DNA of 64,000 nucleotides from Gracilariopsis chorda. Lineage: Eukaryota; Rhodophyta; Florideophyceae; Gracilariales; Gracilariaceae. Made by a program: the position numbers and the translations under genes. Of the stretch, positions 33,801 through 43,784 are shown piece after piece. The stretch spans positions 406,262 to 470,261 of the forward strand of contig NBIV01000025.1 in NCBI GenBank assembly GCA_003194525.1, written 5' to 3'. Position 1 is the first letter of the stretch. Each line of letters starts with the position of its first letter. The notes below the pieces were generated by a model that was not told the origin of the DNA, did not search any database, and saw nothing but the letters and a program-made list of their open reading frames with translations.

Positions 33801-34360
33801 CGGAGAGGCAGGCAGCGAGACGACGGATCGGTGCTGTGGCGCGGAAACGCGAGGGGAGAAAAGTGGTTTCTTCCAGCCAGCCCCTAGCAAAGACCCAACA
33901 ATTCTCAACGAGTGCAAAGACAACAGCACAGGGCGCTCACGTGGCGAAAGTGTCACAAAACCTTTTAATCGAAACGTAAAACAGCTCAACCGCCGCCCGT
34001 GCGGCACAGCCGCAACGAGTAATCTGCGCTCATCTGCGCCACTCGCCGCGCAGCCCCACGCGTACCGTCACGTGCCGCCCCCCATCGGGCCACATCCACG
34101 CGCTGCGGGGCACCCCCGTCTCCTGCGCCAACGCACAGGCGAACAAAAAACCCGTCTTGTACAGTTGTTCCTGCGTTGCCCATGTGAAGGTAAAGCCAAT
34201 TGGACCACGCCTTAATTTTCGCGCCCTTGCACAACCTCCAGTCCTTTCTCCTCCGCCCGTTATGTTTCGCCATGTTGCGTAACCGCTTCACGTCTTTTAC
34301 TTCGTCCGCCCATCGCGTCGCCAGCCATCTTGCCAGCCGTCGACGCACCATTTCTGCAAA
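30851..34360. other. Long intergenic stretch without a recognised gene
   Basis: Several open frames exist, the longest plus 33,526-34,215 (229 codons, Cys- and Arg-rich, no motif). GC content rises toward the antiporter gene. The last ~400 bp is likely its promoter/5' leader region. I found no transposase or LTR motif here. Confidence 0.35.
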
Positions 34361-34441
34361 CCCCCCCCCCCCCCCCCCCACCCTTCCCTCCTTCCCTTTT
34401 TCCATCCCTCCCCCCCCCTTTCCCCCTTTCCTCTTCGCCTC
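34361..34441 (+). repeat. Polycytosine and C/T-only tract upstream of the antiporter
   Basis: A run of 19 C (34,361-34,379) is followed by about 60 bases almost entirely of C and T, ending about 235 bp before the start codon of the Na+/H+ antiporter. A homopurine-homopyrimidine tract of this length can form triplex DNA or an i-motif/G-quadruplex, and is slippage-prone, so the exact run length may vary. A role in promoter activity is inference only. Confidence 0.85.
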
Positions 34442-34675
34442 CCCATCGGTCCCACGTTTTCCACATCCCCCCCCTCTTAACGCCTTTACATTCTACCACA
34501 GCTCCCGTCGAGTTGAGTAATGCAGTAACTTGTCCATATCCTGTGAATTGAATATCTCCTCGAAGACCCACCCCCTCGGCAAATCTCCCAGTCCTTTTCC
34601 GTCTGGCTAGCCATTTCGCTGGTATTCCCGCGTTTTCCGGCGCCGAGTTGTTAACACCTCCGCCCACCGTCCACC

Positions 34676-37600
34676 ATGGATGCCGCTCTGGTCTCGCTCG
34701 TTCGTTCGGGCGCCAAGGGCGCCTCGAAGATCTGCGCCGAGTCCGCCTCACGATGCAAACTGCAGAACATCAACAACTGCAGTCCCGATGGAGTCATCGA
34801 TCTCTGCAGTAAGAACTTCACAATCATCATCTTCCCTTTCTTCGCGCTCTTCATCGGCGTCATCAGCATGCCGCTGTCCAAATCCGTTCACATTTCGTAT
34901 ACCCTCTTCATTCTTATAGTCGGTATCATACTCGGACTTCTTGGCTGCGGTGTCGAGCTCGGACTTCTTTCCACCTCTTTACGACAGTGGGTGCATCTTC
35001 ATCCGCCCACTATTTTCTTCTACGTCTTTCTTGCGCCCCTCATTTTTGAAGCCTCGTTCAACACCCGCTGGCATGTTTTCAAGAAGCTGCTCGCTCCAAT
35101 TCTTACCGCCGCTTTCGTAATTGTCGGGTTGCAGGTCGCCCTAATCGGCTTCTTCCAGAAGATTGTCATTCGCACACCCGAGTGGTCATGGTGGTCAGCG
35201 CTCATGTTCGGCGCCATGTTGTCAGCTACTGATCCTATCAGTGTTACAGCCACACTCAAGTCCCTTGGTGCTTCTGAAGCCTTGAACACTCTTATCGAGG
35301 GTGAGTCCCTCGTTAATGATGGATCAGCCTTCGTGCTCTGGGAACAGTTCTTTGAGAACGCAGTCATTGACGCTGAGACCGCCGCCGAATCCACCACTGA
35401 ACTCGCGACTGAAGCTGCCAAAGTGGTTGTGCGCAACACAGCAGGTGAGGAGACCACCAAGTCCGCCGGAGAGATCATTGGCGCTATTTTCCAGCTCAGT
35501 ATTGGAGGTATGGTTATGGGAGTTGCCTTCGGCCTGGTTGCCCTTATCATTCTTAGTTCTGTGTATGATGAGTTCGAGGTTGAGACCTCTGTGACTGTCA
35601 TTGTGGCCTTCCTCGGGTTTTGGACTGCTCAGGCTCCGTCGAAGCTTTCAGGAGTTATCGCCAACGTCGCATCCGGTCTGGTCATATCAGCGTTTGGGCG
35701 GCATCTTATAACACCAGCAGTACGAGGGCCTTTAGCAGAGTTTTGGGAGTTACTTGGCTGGATAGCTAACACCATTGTTTTCGTTCATGCAGGAGTATTG
35801 CTTTCTGCATTCACATGGTCTTGTGCCGGTACTCCTCATGGTGTTGAAGATTACGCTTATATCCTTGCATGGTACCTCTACCTGCAGGTTATTCGTATGG
35901 GCCTCTTTCTTCTCTTCCGTCCGCTTATGTCTTTCCGAAACAAGTGGCTCGGGTGGAGAGAAGCTTTTGTTGTAGGATTCAGTGGTCTTCGTGGCGCAGT
36001 GTCTCTTATTCTTGCCTTGGAGGTCGCAGGTAGCTCGGTTCTTCCCGAAGGCGTCAAGTCCAGGGTCGTTCTATGGACAACGGGTATTGTTGCCCTTAGT
36101 CTGCTTGTCAATGGTTTCCTCATTAAGCCTTTGATTCACGTAATGAAGCTTGACCGTGCCGAGAAGTCAAGGGAGGAATTCATGCACCGTGCTCGCGCTG
36201 TTATGGTTCAACGCACCTTGCATATTCTTGACAACATTTCCGTCGAATCTAGTTACAAGGGCGTGCGATGGTCATACGTCATTAAGAACGTGCTCCCGTC
36301 TGAATGGTTACATGAAGCCGAGCACGTATCCGGCTATCGAAACGCGGTTGAGCAACTTCTCGACAATGCTCCAGCATCGACGAGAGTGAGCTTAGAACAC
36401 GTCCGCAACGAAGAGAGGCAGAAGATCATGCATACACAGGTCAATCGACGGATCAGTATGGACATTCCAACTTTGGGTCTGCGACCGTCGCCCACTCTTT
36501 CGCCAAGACTTAACCAAGAGTTCCATCCCAACATTCGCACGTCGATGAGTAATGCCCCGTTCCAGCTGAATCCAGTAGGCGGTCAGGTTCCCGGCGACAC
36601 ACCCGGGAGGAGCCCAACGGTCCCAGCGAATATGAATGATCTCAACCCACCATTTCCCCCCATATCAATTGGAATGGCAGCAATGCCAACTCCAAGTAGG
36701 TTTAGCATGGAAAATGCACCAGGTATGCAACATCGCAAAAGTATTGATGCTGATGTCCTTAGGTACAGAACAACGAGGCTTTCTATTGGACAACCTCAGC
36801 CACAGGAAGCGCGAACTGCGGCAAGTATTCACAAAGAAGTGGCTCAACGCTATCGCGAACTTGATGAGCATATGGACGATTATGAGGAAACTGAAAAGGA
36901 TCGAGAAGTCCGCCGACGTTTGTTGACTGCGATTTTGTCCCATGTTCGCGCCATTAACAATGCCAGTCTGGTGGAGTACAGCGTCCTCATCAACTTGGAA
37001 GAAGACGTGCAACGTGCGCTCGATGCAAACGAGGAAGGAAGGGATTATGACTTATTCTCCTTCCTGGACTTTGGAAATCGTGAAAAGACTGAAGTGTTTT
37101 ACCGTGCATATCTCCGTCTTATCGAAGGTAAGAAGCTTCGTGGTGAGGCTTCTATTACAACAACAGTCGTTGTTTTCGGGATCCTGACTTCAATACTGAG
37201 AGAGGAAATGCTGTTTGATTCTCCCAGGATTCAAACTCAAGCGGAGAAGCTGTACCAAGGTGCAGCTGCCATGCTGAACCGACTTGAAGCGCTTAACCCG
37301 TACGCATTCGGATGGGTTAACTCACAATTCGCGATCTATATGACTGAGCACGCTCAGGACTCTGTTCTATCGGATCTTCGTGCGAGCGGTGTTGTCGATG
37401 AGCAAGAATTCAAGGTCATTCATGAAGAGCTTATTGAGGTTCGACGAAAGCATGTACGATCCCGTCAGTCATTGTTCTCACGTTCGACTTTGCCACCAAT
37501 TCCGAAGCCACGAGCGCTGCTCAGAGAACATCCATTGTTTGCCAGTCTTTCACCGCGCATGCTTTCAGAAATCGTTGATCGCTATGGTGTACTTGTTCAT

Positions 37601-38746
37601 CTCAAAGGCGGCCAAGCACTACAGGCTGAAAAGGGCTCCCTTGTTCTTGTGTTGCAAGGTGCTATCAGACCGCTTGAAGACACAGTGTTGCCTGACAGAT
37701 TCGCGAGCCAAGTTCGTCGTACCACTACGGGTACCGCACAAATCGATTTGAATGGCGCAAGCACAGCCGCACAGGGTGTTCCTCGCGCCATTGACACGTC
37801 GAGAAGAGGCAGTTCAAGTGAAGAGGCCTCCGGAGATACCCCAGAGAAAGAGGACGACACTATGGTTCCACATTCCTCTGGATCCACAATGCACTGGTGC
37901 TTCCCCTCGCATAATGCTTTCTGCGGCCCTTCCGTTATCCTTCATTCGCACAATTCGCAAGGAGCACGATGTGCTGTTGCTCAAGAGCGTACTGTCGAAA
38001 CACAATTTGGATGCTGTGAGATTGCCAATTCAGCGACGGTCTTCACCCTCCCAGTTCTGCAAGTCAAGCAGCTGGCCCGAGCTAGTGAGGACTTCCGCCT
38101 GGAGATCACCCGATCACTGGCCAGGGAGATTGTGCTAGAGTCTGTTGCCGACCAGCGCCCATATGCCCTGACTCATTTCATGGAAGCGTCATCCTTAGAC
38201 ATTACGACAGTTGTTGGCAGAGCTTTCCGCGTTCTTGAGAGACTTCCGTACATGAGCGTGGTCGCTCTTCACTCTGGAGAATTATCGTCTTTGCATCTGC
38301 AGGGACCCGGTGTGTTGCTCAATGGTACCGTCAGAGTTTCTATCGTTGATACCAGTGGATTGGTTGGCGCGGTGAATCTACTTCACGAGGAACTCACTGG
38401 CCCGGCTTTGCTTCCTGCTGGTGGTTTGATTCTACAAGAAACGATGCCGAGGGAGAACACCGAGGCATCGAAGGACGTGGCAGACGACGACGACATGAGT
38501 TTCCGAACTGTTGTCGAGGCAGCGACCACCGCTGCAGACGTGCTTGAGTTCGACGATGACGATTCAAGCGGGAAAGGAAGAGTAGTGGCTCATGTCCTTA
38601 TTGAAACGCTATCTCAAACTGATCACTCAGCACTCCAGAGATTGAGAAGATGGACGATGTCCGATATAATGGTCGATATGAATGGCCGCTTCGGTATGTA
38701 TCGTCATGTTGAGCTGGCGTCGCTTGTCGACACGAAAGTGGAATAA
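34676..38746 (+). CDS. SOS1/NHX-type plasma-membrane Na+/H+ antiporter with long cytosolic tail
   Basis: A 1356-residue single exon whose ATG lies in an accATGg context. The CPA1 exchanger domain occupies about residues 50-460 with 11-13 hydrophobic segments. It contains the SATDPISVTA motif (the Asp-Pro of the ion site) and EGESLVNDGSAFVLWEQFF, both hallmarks of SOS1 and animal NHE proteins. An Ala/Thr/Glu-rich loop of about 40 residues is inserted between two membrane segments near residue 225. After a coiled, charged region (480-930) comes a cyclic-nucleotide-binding-like domain beginning near residue 945 (HPLFASLSPRMLSEIVDRYG). It is split by a low-complexity insert around 1010-1090, and the usual phosphate-binding cassette is not obvious. 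SOS1 exports Na+ and is released from autoinhibition by its tail. The family is usually 1100-1200 residues, so this tail is longer. Function by homology is sodium/pH homeostasis, sensible for a marine alga. Confidence 0.92.
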   Translation: MDAALVSLVRSGAKGASKICAESASRCKLQNINNCSPDGVIDLCSKNFTIIIFPFFALFIGVISMPLSKSVHISYTLFILIVGIILGLLGCGVELGLLSTSLRQWVHLHPPTIFFYVFLAPLIFEASFNTRWHVFKKLLAPILTAAFVIVGLQVALIGFFQKIVIRTPEWSWWSALMFGAMLSATDPISVTATLKSLGASEALNTLIEGESLVNDGSAFVLWEQFFENAVIDAETAAESTTELATEAAKVVVRNTAGEETTKSAGEIIGAIFQLSIGGMVMGVAFGLVALIILSSVYDEFEVETSVTVIVAFLGFWTAQAPSKLSGVIANVASGLVISAFGRHLITPAVRGPLAEFWELLGWIANTIVFVHAGVLLSAFTWSCAGTPHGVEDYAYILAWYLYLQVIRMGLFLLFRPLMSFRNKWLGWREAFVVGFSGLRGAVSLILALEVAGSSVLPEGVKSRVVLWTTGIVALSLLVNGFLIKPLIHVMKLDRAEKSREEFMHRARAVMVQRTLHILDNISVESSYKGVRWSYVIKNVLPSEWLHEAEHVSGYRNAVEQLLDNAPASTRVSLEHVRNEERQKIMHTQVNRRISMDIPTLGLRPSPTLSPRLNQEFHPNIRTSMSNAPFQLNPVGGQVPGDTPGRSPTVPANMNDLNPPFPPISIGMAAMPTPSRFSMENAPGMQHRKSIDADVLRYRTTRLSIGQPQPQEARTAASIHKEVAQRYRELDEHMDDYEETEKDREVRRRLLTAILSHVRAINNASLVEYSVLINLEEDVQRALDANEEGRDYDLFSFLDFGNREKTEVFYRAYLRLIEGKKLRGEASITTTVVVFGILTSILREEMLFDSPRIQTQAEKLYQGAAAMLNRLEALNPYAFGWVNSQFAIYMTEHAQDSVLSDLRASGVVDEQEFKVIHEELIEVRRKHVRSRQSLFSRSTLPPIPKPRALLREHPLFASLSPRMLSEIVDRYGVLVHLKGGQALQAEKGSLVLVLQGAIRPLEDTVLPDRFASQVRRTTTGTAQIDLNGASTAAQGVPRAIDTSRRGSSSEEASGDTPEKEDDTMVPHSSGSTMHWCFPSHNAFCGPSVILHSHNSQGARCAVAQERTVETQFGCCEIANSATVFTLPVLQVKQLARASEDFRLEITRSLAREIVLESVADQRPYALTHFMEASSLDITTVVGRAFRVLERLPYMSVVALHSGELSSLHLQGPGVLLNGTVRVSIVDTSGLVGAVNLLHEELTGPALLPAGGLILQETMPRENTEASKDVADDDDMSFRTVVEAATTAADVLEFDDDDSSGKGRVVAHVLIETLSQTDHSALQRLRRWTMSDIMVDMNGRFGMYRHVELASLVDTKVE

Positions 38747-39619
38747 TGCAGCAGCAAGTTATCCTTGGGATTCTCAAACTGATGCATGGATGTTGAAACG
38801 CTGCCTCTGGGCGTTTTAAACTATTCGAGTTCGATGGATCACCACTAGCAATGTCGTAAATTTGCATTACGTTGTGAAGCAACTGTCAACAAAGTGTTCT
38901 CGAGATACGCAATGGGATTGTTTCGAAGTATGCATTGTGTCTTGGGCAACGAATTTCGCCCGCCTTTTCCTGATCCCCGTTGTAAGTAAATGAACTTGTA
39001 CTCTCGTATTCAATGTCCCTTGGTAGGAAGTGGCAAGTGCCAGCTTGTTTATTGAGAGTGGACGAGATATTCATCCCGACCAAGTCTTAAATCTACAGGC
39101 TTCCTAAAGCCTAACTTCTGTCACGAAGGCTGGTTCCCCGAAGCAGAGAGAGATCCTGATGCGGATCACTTCCCTTCGATTCGCGTCCAAGGAAAGATAC
39201 TGTTGTGGATTGGGTGACGTACGAGAAGCTCACGGCGAGGTGAGGAACACGTACAACTTGATACGCAGTTAGCCAACATGTACGTACACATACGTATAAC
39301 GATAGTCTCTCTGGTAACCGAATGGTCGCGTAGTATCCCTACTTAAACCGCCCCAAATCTCTCGGAGCAACCAGAAGCTCCCGGCAGACTTGTGCCGTAT
39401 GTTTTGTTGTTACACCGAGCGTCCTCCCACTGCACCAACGACAATGAACATCAGTCAGATGTCGGACTACCACAAAACAACTGTACATACCAAGGGTAGG
39501 CTTAGCGGTCGTTAACTATGCCATAAAGCAAGGAACGGTGCATTGCGACCCAAGTGCAAGCCCAGTGCCAAAAACCTTGTCAACCTCCTTACACGATTTT
39601 CAGTAGAATCATGGGACGT
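38747..39619. other. Intergenic, no gene seen
   Basis: 870 bp between the convergent 3' ends of the antiporter and the EEP nuclease. Short frames only; presumably the two 3' UTRs and terminator/poly(A) regions. Confidence 0.5.
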
Positions 39620-41320
39620 TTACAACGTGAAAGTTGACGAACGCGCAAGTGGCAATCGCCCTGATCGAACCGGCTGTAGTATGACTTCAGCATGTAGCAT
39701 CATATGGTCACTTGGCCAATCTATGTTAGGGAAAGATTTCCTTTGTTTGCATCCAGAAGTACCACTCACAACCATACTCGAAGAGACCACGCAAGAACCG
39801 GCAACAAAAATGTAATCCAAGGTGCCTCGGAATGTCCCATTGACATTTGTGTATTCGGGCTCTTGCTCGTTTGATTCCATGAGGGCAGAAGTATATCGCA
39901 GCCACTCCTTTCGACTCAGCTCTCGATTGCTACGCGGAGTTCCTGAACTTCGTAAAACACTTCTTCTGTCTTGTTTCATTTCTGGAAGGTTGTCCGCGAG
40001 CTTGGAACATTGAGAGTTTCTGCTTCTCGTGGTGTGTTGTCTGCTTGTCTCCCGAGACTGTTGGTTCTGCATCCTCTCTGCTTGAACGTATGCAAAGAGC
40101 GTTCTTGCTCGTTGCAGCGCTCGCGCAGATACTGCACTATCTGAATCGCCATTCCAGTATGCCTGAAAGCACTTGATGCATACGTACATGGGGCGATCCC
40201 GTGGGATGGCTTTCCCTTCAAGTCTGCAGTCGTCTGCTTCGCAGCTTTCAATGGCTCCACCACATTTACCACATATGCTTAAAAAGCTTGACTCATTCAG
40301 CTCAACGTTATAGAAGTTGAGCAGCTTGGATATTTGACTTTCCAAACTCTCAGAGGAGGGTCTTACTACAAAGACCTCTGGACAAGTGGATCTACGAAGC
40401 ATACTCGTGCTTGTAGTAACGATCACCCTTCTTTGCTCACGGGCCTGCTCGAATAGTATCGAGAAATCATTGTACTCAGACCTCCTTTGCTCGGAATAGT
40501 TGTCTTCGAGAGTTACATCAATTCCAAGAAGGCGAAGCCATCGCATCATTCGCGTTAACGTTGAGTCGCAGAGAAACTTCACTGGTTCTCCCGGTTTATA
40601 GCTGAGCACTAAATGCTTACAAGCATCATGTACGGCTTCACTATCCAATGGGAAAGCTGTTCCACGCATAATTCGTCTGTAAGTTTGACTCTGCGGCAAA
40701 CTGTTGAAATCTCCAGCCAGTATTGATGCCACAAGTGGTTTGGAGAATTTCTCATGAACCAGTGCGATTCTCTTGATCAAATATGTTGCCTGTGACAATT
40801 TGATATGCGGGGCCAACGGATTCCAGTACAAATGAGTTGAAGCTATGGAAAAAGACAACCCGCAGATGGCCTCTCCACCCATGATGAAGGTTTTCTTTCT
40901 CAGAGCAAGGATTAGGGCCACATTTTTCCGCTTCAGTTTGTTTCTGGTGGAAAGCGGCAATTGTAGAGTCTTAACATCCGCAAGTTCATCGAAATGGACG
41001 CTGTCTTCACAAAGAAGGTCAAATTTGTCCTTCTTGAACGCTATTAAGACACCGTCCTCACGACCAGGTCGTTGAACGTATCTCACATTGTAGTCTGACT
41101 TCAGAAAAAATGGTTTGAAATGAGATTCAAAGTGGTCTACTTCTTGCAAGCTTATGAGATCGGCGTCAAAACGGTGGAGAATGTGAGATATTCTTCTCCA
41201 GCGTTGCGGCCAAGAAATGAGATGGGCACAGTTTTTTCTCTTGCCAACGGTTGTTCCTTGTGCATAAGAGTCTGCAAGGCAGTTCCAAGATATTACTGAT
41301 ATCGGGGTAATTTCGCTCAT
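39620..41320 (-). CDS. EEP-family nuclease (CCR4/nocturnin-like) with inserted Mut7-C domain
   Basis: A 566-residue single-exon protein. Residues 1-230 are the first part of an exonuclease-endonuclease-phosphatase fold: SWNCLA (Asn13), SLQEVD (Glu60), STHLYW (His163) and AGDFNS (Asp204, Asn206). Residues 247-390 then read as a Mut7-C (PIN-like) domain: KFLCDSTLTRMMRWLRLLGI, a helical stretch, RRVIVTTSTSML, then a zinc ribbon with C350-x2-C353 and C381-x2-C384. After a polar linker (about 400-485) the EEP fold resumes with GTLDYIF (Asp502) and PSDHMML (Asp538, His539). The EEP active site is complete, which predicts a deadenylase, phosphatase or related nuclease. In the PIN part the usual T-R-D motif reads T-T-S, so its catalysis is doubtful. 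The gene faces threonine dehydratase across 0.6 kb. Substrate unknown. Confidence 0.88.
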   Translation of the reverse strand: MSEITPISVISWNCLADSYAQGTTVGKRKNCAHLISWPQRWRRISHILHRFDADLISLQEVDHFESHFKPFFLKSDYNVRYVQRPGREDGVLIAFKKDKFDLLCEDSVHFDELADVKTLQLPLSTRNKLKRKNVALILALRKKTFIMGGEAICGLSFSIASTHLYWNPLAPHIKLSQATYLIKRIALVHEKFSKPLVASILAGDFNSLPQSQTYRRIMRGTAFPLDSEAVHDACKHLVLSYKPGEPVKFLCDSTLTRMMRWLRLLGIDVTLEDNYSEQRRSEYNDFSILFEQAREQRRVIVTTSTSMLRRSTCPEVFVVRPSSESLESQISKLLNFYNVELNESSFLSICGKCGGAIESCEADDCRLEGKAIPRDRPMYVCIKCFQAYWNGDSDSAVSARALQRARTLFAYVQAERMQNQQSRETSRQHTTRSRNSQCSKLADNLPEMKQDRRSVLRSSGTPRSNRELSRKEWLRYTSALMESNEQEPEYTNVNGTFRGTLDYIFVAGSCVVSSSMVVSGTSGCKQRKSFPNIDWPSDHMMLHAEVILQPVRSGRLPLARSSTFTL

Positions 41321-41930
41321 ACCTGTGCCTCTGCAGGTATGACTTCAGTGCTGATGATGCCGTCGACTTAGAGATTGCTCGCTAACGTCATTGACGCTCT
41401 CAGATGCCGTACCTAACGTGAGATGGCCAAAACTATGGAGCCGGAACATACATTCAGAAAGGAATTGGAGCTGTTCTTCTTCGGTAGCCCTGTTTAGAGA
41501 TATAGTAGTACACGGGTTGTTGGAAGCTTCCGTTTGCCGAAGCATGAACAGTCGTGCTGGACGTTGCAAACGCTTTCGATGCAAAAATAAATAAAGATAT
41601 CAGAAATGGAGGATCCGAGAGCCCAGGGAACACAATGTCATTGACAACGGTAGCTCACCTGTATTCGCCAGAAATTACTGAGCTGTCCGGAGGAGTATCT
41701 GAATTGGTACAGTCACGCCTTCTGCGATGTCTCCAGGGCCAGCCTGGTCATACGAATCGTACAAGAATTCCAGTCCAGTTCGCAGCCAGAAAAGTCACCT
41801 GTCAAGAACTAGGCTTCGATATCTGCGTCAGCACTTTTGCGGAAGGAAAAGAATAACCCGATAGCCCTTTACCACGGATATAAGGAAGTCCTACACATCC
41901 TCACTCTACCCGACTTTTGACTGGCCTGAT
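41321..41930. other. Shared upstream region of two divergent genes
   Basis: 610 bp between the divergent starts of the EEP nuclease and threonine dehydratase; it should hold both promoters. A TATA-like ggatataagg is at 41,877-41,886, about 45 bp before the dehydratase ATG. The plus frame 41,554-41,856 (100 codons) has no recognised motif. Confidence 0.45.
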
Positions 41931-43784
41931 TTGCTCTCGATTGGGTTCCCAAACCTGAACATGATCAACACAGATATATCGTCAAGCCCAGATTTTGTCT
42001 TTCCCTCCAGATTCTGTATGTCTACGTTACCTGCTTCGGCCTTCGTTCAAAACGTAGTGCCCTGGACTTCAGGACGCTCTCTTCGCTGCGAAAGAAGCCC
42101 TCGACGCCCAAAATGGTTCCTGACCGCGGCGAAGCCAACTCCTCCCTCTGCCTCGTTAATCACAGAAAAAGTCCCCGACCCGGCACTTGAAGATGAGAGC
42201 ATCGCCAATGATGCTGAGCAATGTCCCGTGTACTGCTACGTTGCCTGCTCTCCGACGCGGTCCGACTATCTTGACCAAGTTCTCAACTCTCGTGTGTATG
42301 AAGTTCTAGATGAAACACCGTTGCATGTAGCTCCTTTACTCTCAGCCCGCCTTGAAAATACCGTGCTGTTGAAGCGAGAAGATACGACCCCCGTAAAGTC
42401 TTTCAAGCTTCGAGGTGCCTATAACATGATGGCAAAAGCTAGCTCGGAATCATTGGCAAACGGTGTGATTGCGGCATCGGCTGGGAACCATGCGCAAGGA
42501 GTTGCAATGGCAGCAGAAAAGTTGTCAGTAGCCGCTACCATAGTCATGCCGGCTGTTACTCCTCAAATCAAAGTGGATGCCGTTCGTCGACGAGGAGCTA
42601 CAGCCATACTCCATGGAAATACGTTTGATGAAGCTCAAAACTTAGCTTTAAAACTTGCTGAGAAGGATAACAAGCTCTTCGTTCCTCCGTTCGATCACCC
42701 TGATATCATCGCAGGCCAAGCCACAATAGCGTTGGAGCTCATTAGACAAACGAGCAATCTCGACGCTGTATTCGTACCAGTTGGCGGAGGCGGTCTTATT
42801 GCCGGTATAGCTTGCATCGTGAAGCGCTTGCGTCCTGAGACCGCAGTCATAGGCGTCGAGCCCTACGATGCAGCTGCCATGCACAATAGTCTCCTAGCAC
42901 AAAAACGAATAAGGCTGAAACGCATCGGCACTTTTGCAGACGGAGTCGCTGTCGCAGAAGTAGGACGAGAAACTTTTCGGCTGTGTGGTGAGTTAGTTGA
43001 TGAAGTTATCCTGGTGTCTACCGACGAGATATGCGCAGCAATAAAAGACGTTTTTGAGGACACGCGATCAATTTTGGAGCCGGCTGGTGCTCTTGCTGTC
43101 GCTGGCGTCAAAGCATTCGTGCAACGAGAAAAAGTAACGGGGAAGAAGTTCGCAGCCATAGCCTCAGGTGCGAATACAAATTTCGATAACCTGCGACATA
43201 TCAGTGAACGCGCGGAGATTGGAGAGGGTCGAGAGGGAATTCTTGCTGTTACTATTCCGGAGCGCCCAGGTTCTTTCAGAGAGTTGATCAATGCACTCGG
43301 TGGGAACTTGAGCATTACAGAGTTTAATTATCGGTATAATGGTAGTATTGATGCTCATGTTTTTGTTGGTGCGAAGATCGCTGTTAGAAATGAAGTCAAG
43401 GCAATAATGGACACACTAGGCTCCGCTGGATACGAATCTTACAATCTTACGGACAATGAAATGGCAAAGCTTCACATAAGGCACTTAGTAGGAGGTAACG
43501 CTATGGCCCGAGAGAAAGTGTTTCGGTTTGAGTTCCCAGAGAGACCTGGTGCACTCAAGAAGTTTTTGGATCAGTTACCGTCGGCTTTTAACATCACTAT
43601 GTTCCACTATAGGAATCATGGGGCGGATGTCGGGAGGGTTCTCGTGGGTCTTACTAGCGTCAAGGATATTGATGATGCCTTTGACATAGAAGAACTTGAA
43701 ACGTTTGTTACTCGTCTGGGATATGAGTACACTAGAGAGGATGGCAACGTTGCATACAAGTTTTTCTTGGGGAAGAAGGCGTGA
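41931..43784 (+). CDS. ilvA: Threonine dehydratase (biosynthetic), plastid-targeted
   Basis: 617 residues, single exon. It deaminates threonine to 2-oxobutanoate, the first step of isoleucine synthesis. The PLP-binding Lys159 lies in KSFKLRGAYN. SAGNHAQG (183-190) is the substrate loop and PVGGGGLIAG (283-292) the phosphate-binding loop. Two ACT-like regulatory domains follow (about 436-510 beginning TIPERPGSF, and 528-610 beginning FEFPERPGAL). These two domains give isoleucine inhibition and valine activation in the long biosynthetic enzymes. The first ~110 residues are not conserved and look like a plastid leader. Met30 (MSTLPASAFVQ) is an alternative start giving a more typical red-algal transit peptide with Phe near its start. 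Complete in all key residues. Confidence 0.95.
   Translation: MLSIGFPNLNMINTDISSSPDFVFPSRFCMSTLPASAFVQNVVPWTSGRSLRCERSPRRPKWFLTAAKPTPPSASLITEKVPDPALEDESIANDAEQCPVYCYVACSPTRSDYLDQVLNSRVYEVLDETPLHVAPLLSARLENTVLLKREDTTPVKSFKLRGAYNMMAKASSESLANGVIAASAGNHAQGVAMAAEKLSVAATIVMPAVTPQIKVDAVRRRGATAILHGNTFDEAQNLALKLAEKDNKLFVPPFDHPDIIAGQATIALELIRQTSNLDAVFVPVGGGGLIAGIACIVKRLRPETAVIGVEPYDAAAMHNSLLAQKRIRLKRIGTFADGVAVAEVGRETFRLCGELVDEVILVSTDEICAAIKDVFEDTRSILEPAGALAVAGVKAFVQREKVTGKKFAAIASGANTNFDNLRHISERAEIGEGREGILAVTIPERPGSFRELINALGGNLSITEFNYRYNGSIDAHVFVGAKIAVRNEVKAIMDTLGSAGYESYNLTDNEMAKLHIRHLVGGNAMAREKVFRFEFPERPGALKKFLDQLPSAFNITMFHYRNHGADVGRVLVGLTSVKDIDDAFDIEELETFVTRLGYEYTREDGNVAYKFFLGKKA

Noticed and set aside
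33526-34215. 229-codon ORF upstream of the antiporter
   Set aside because: No motif, Cys/Arg-rich composition, GC-rich region where chance frames are long; probably promoter or leader DNA.
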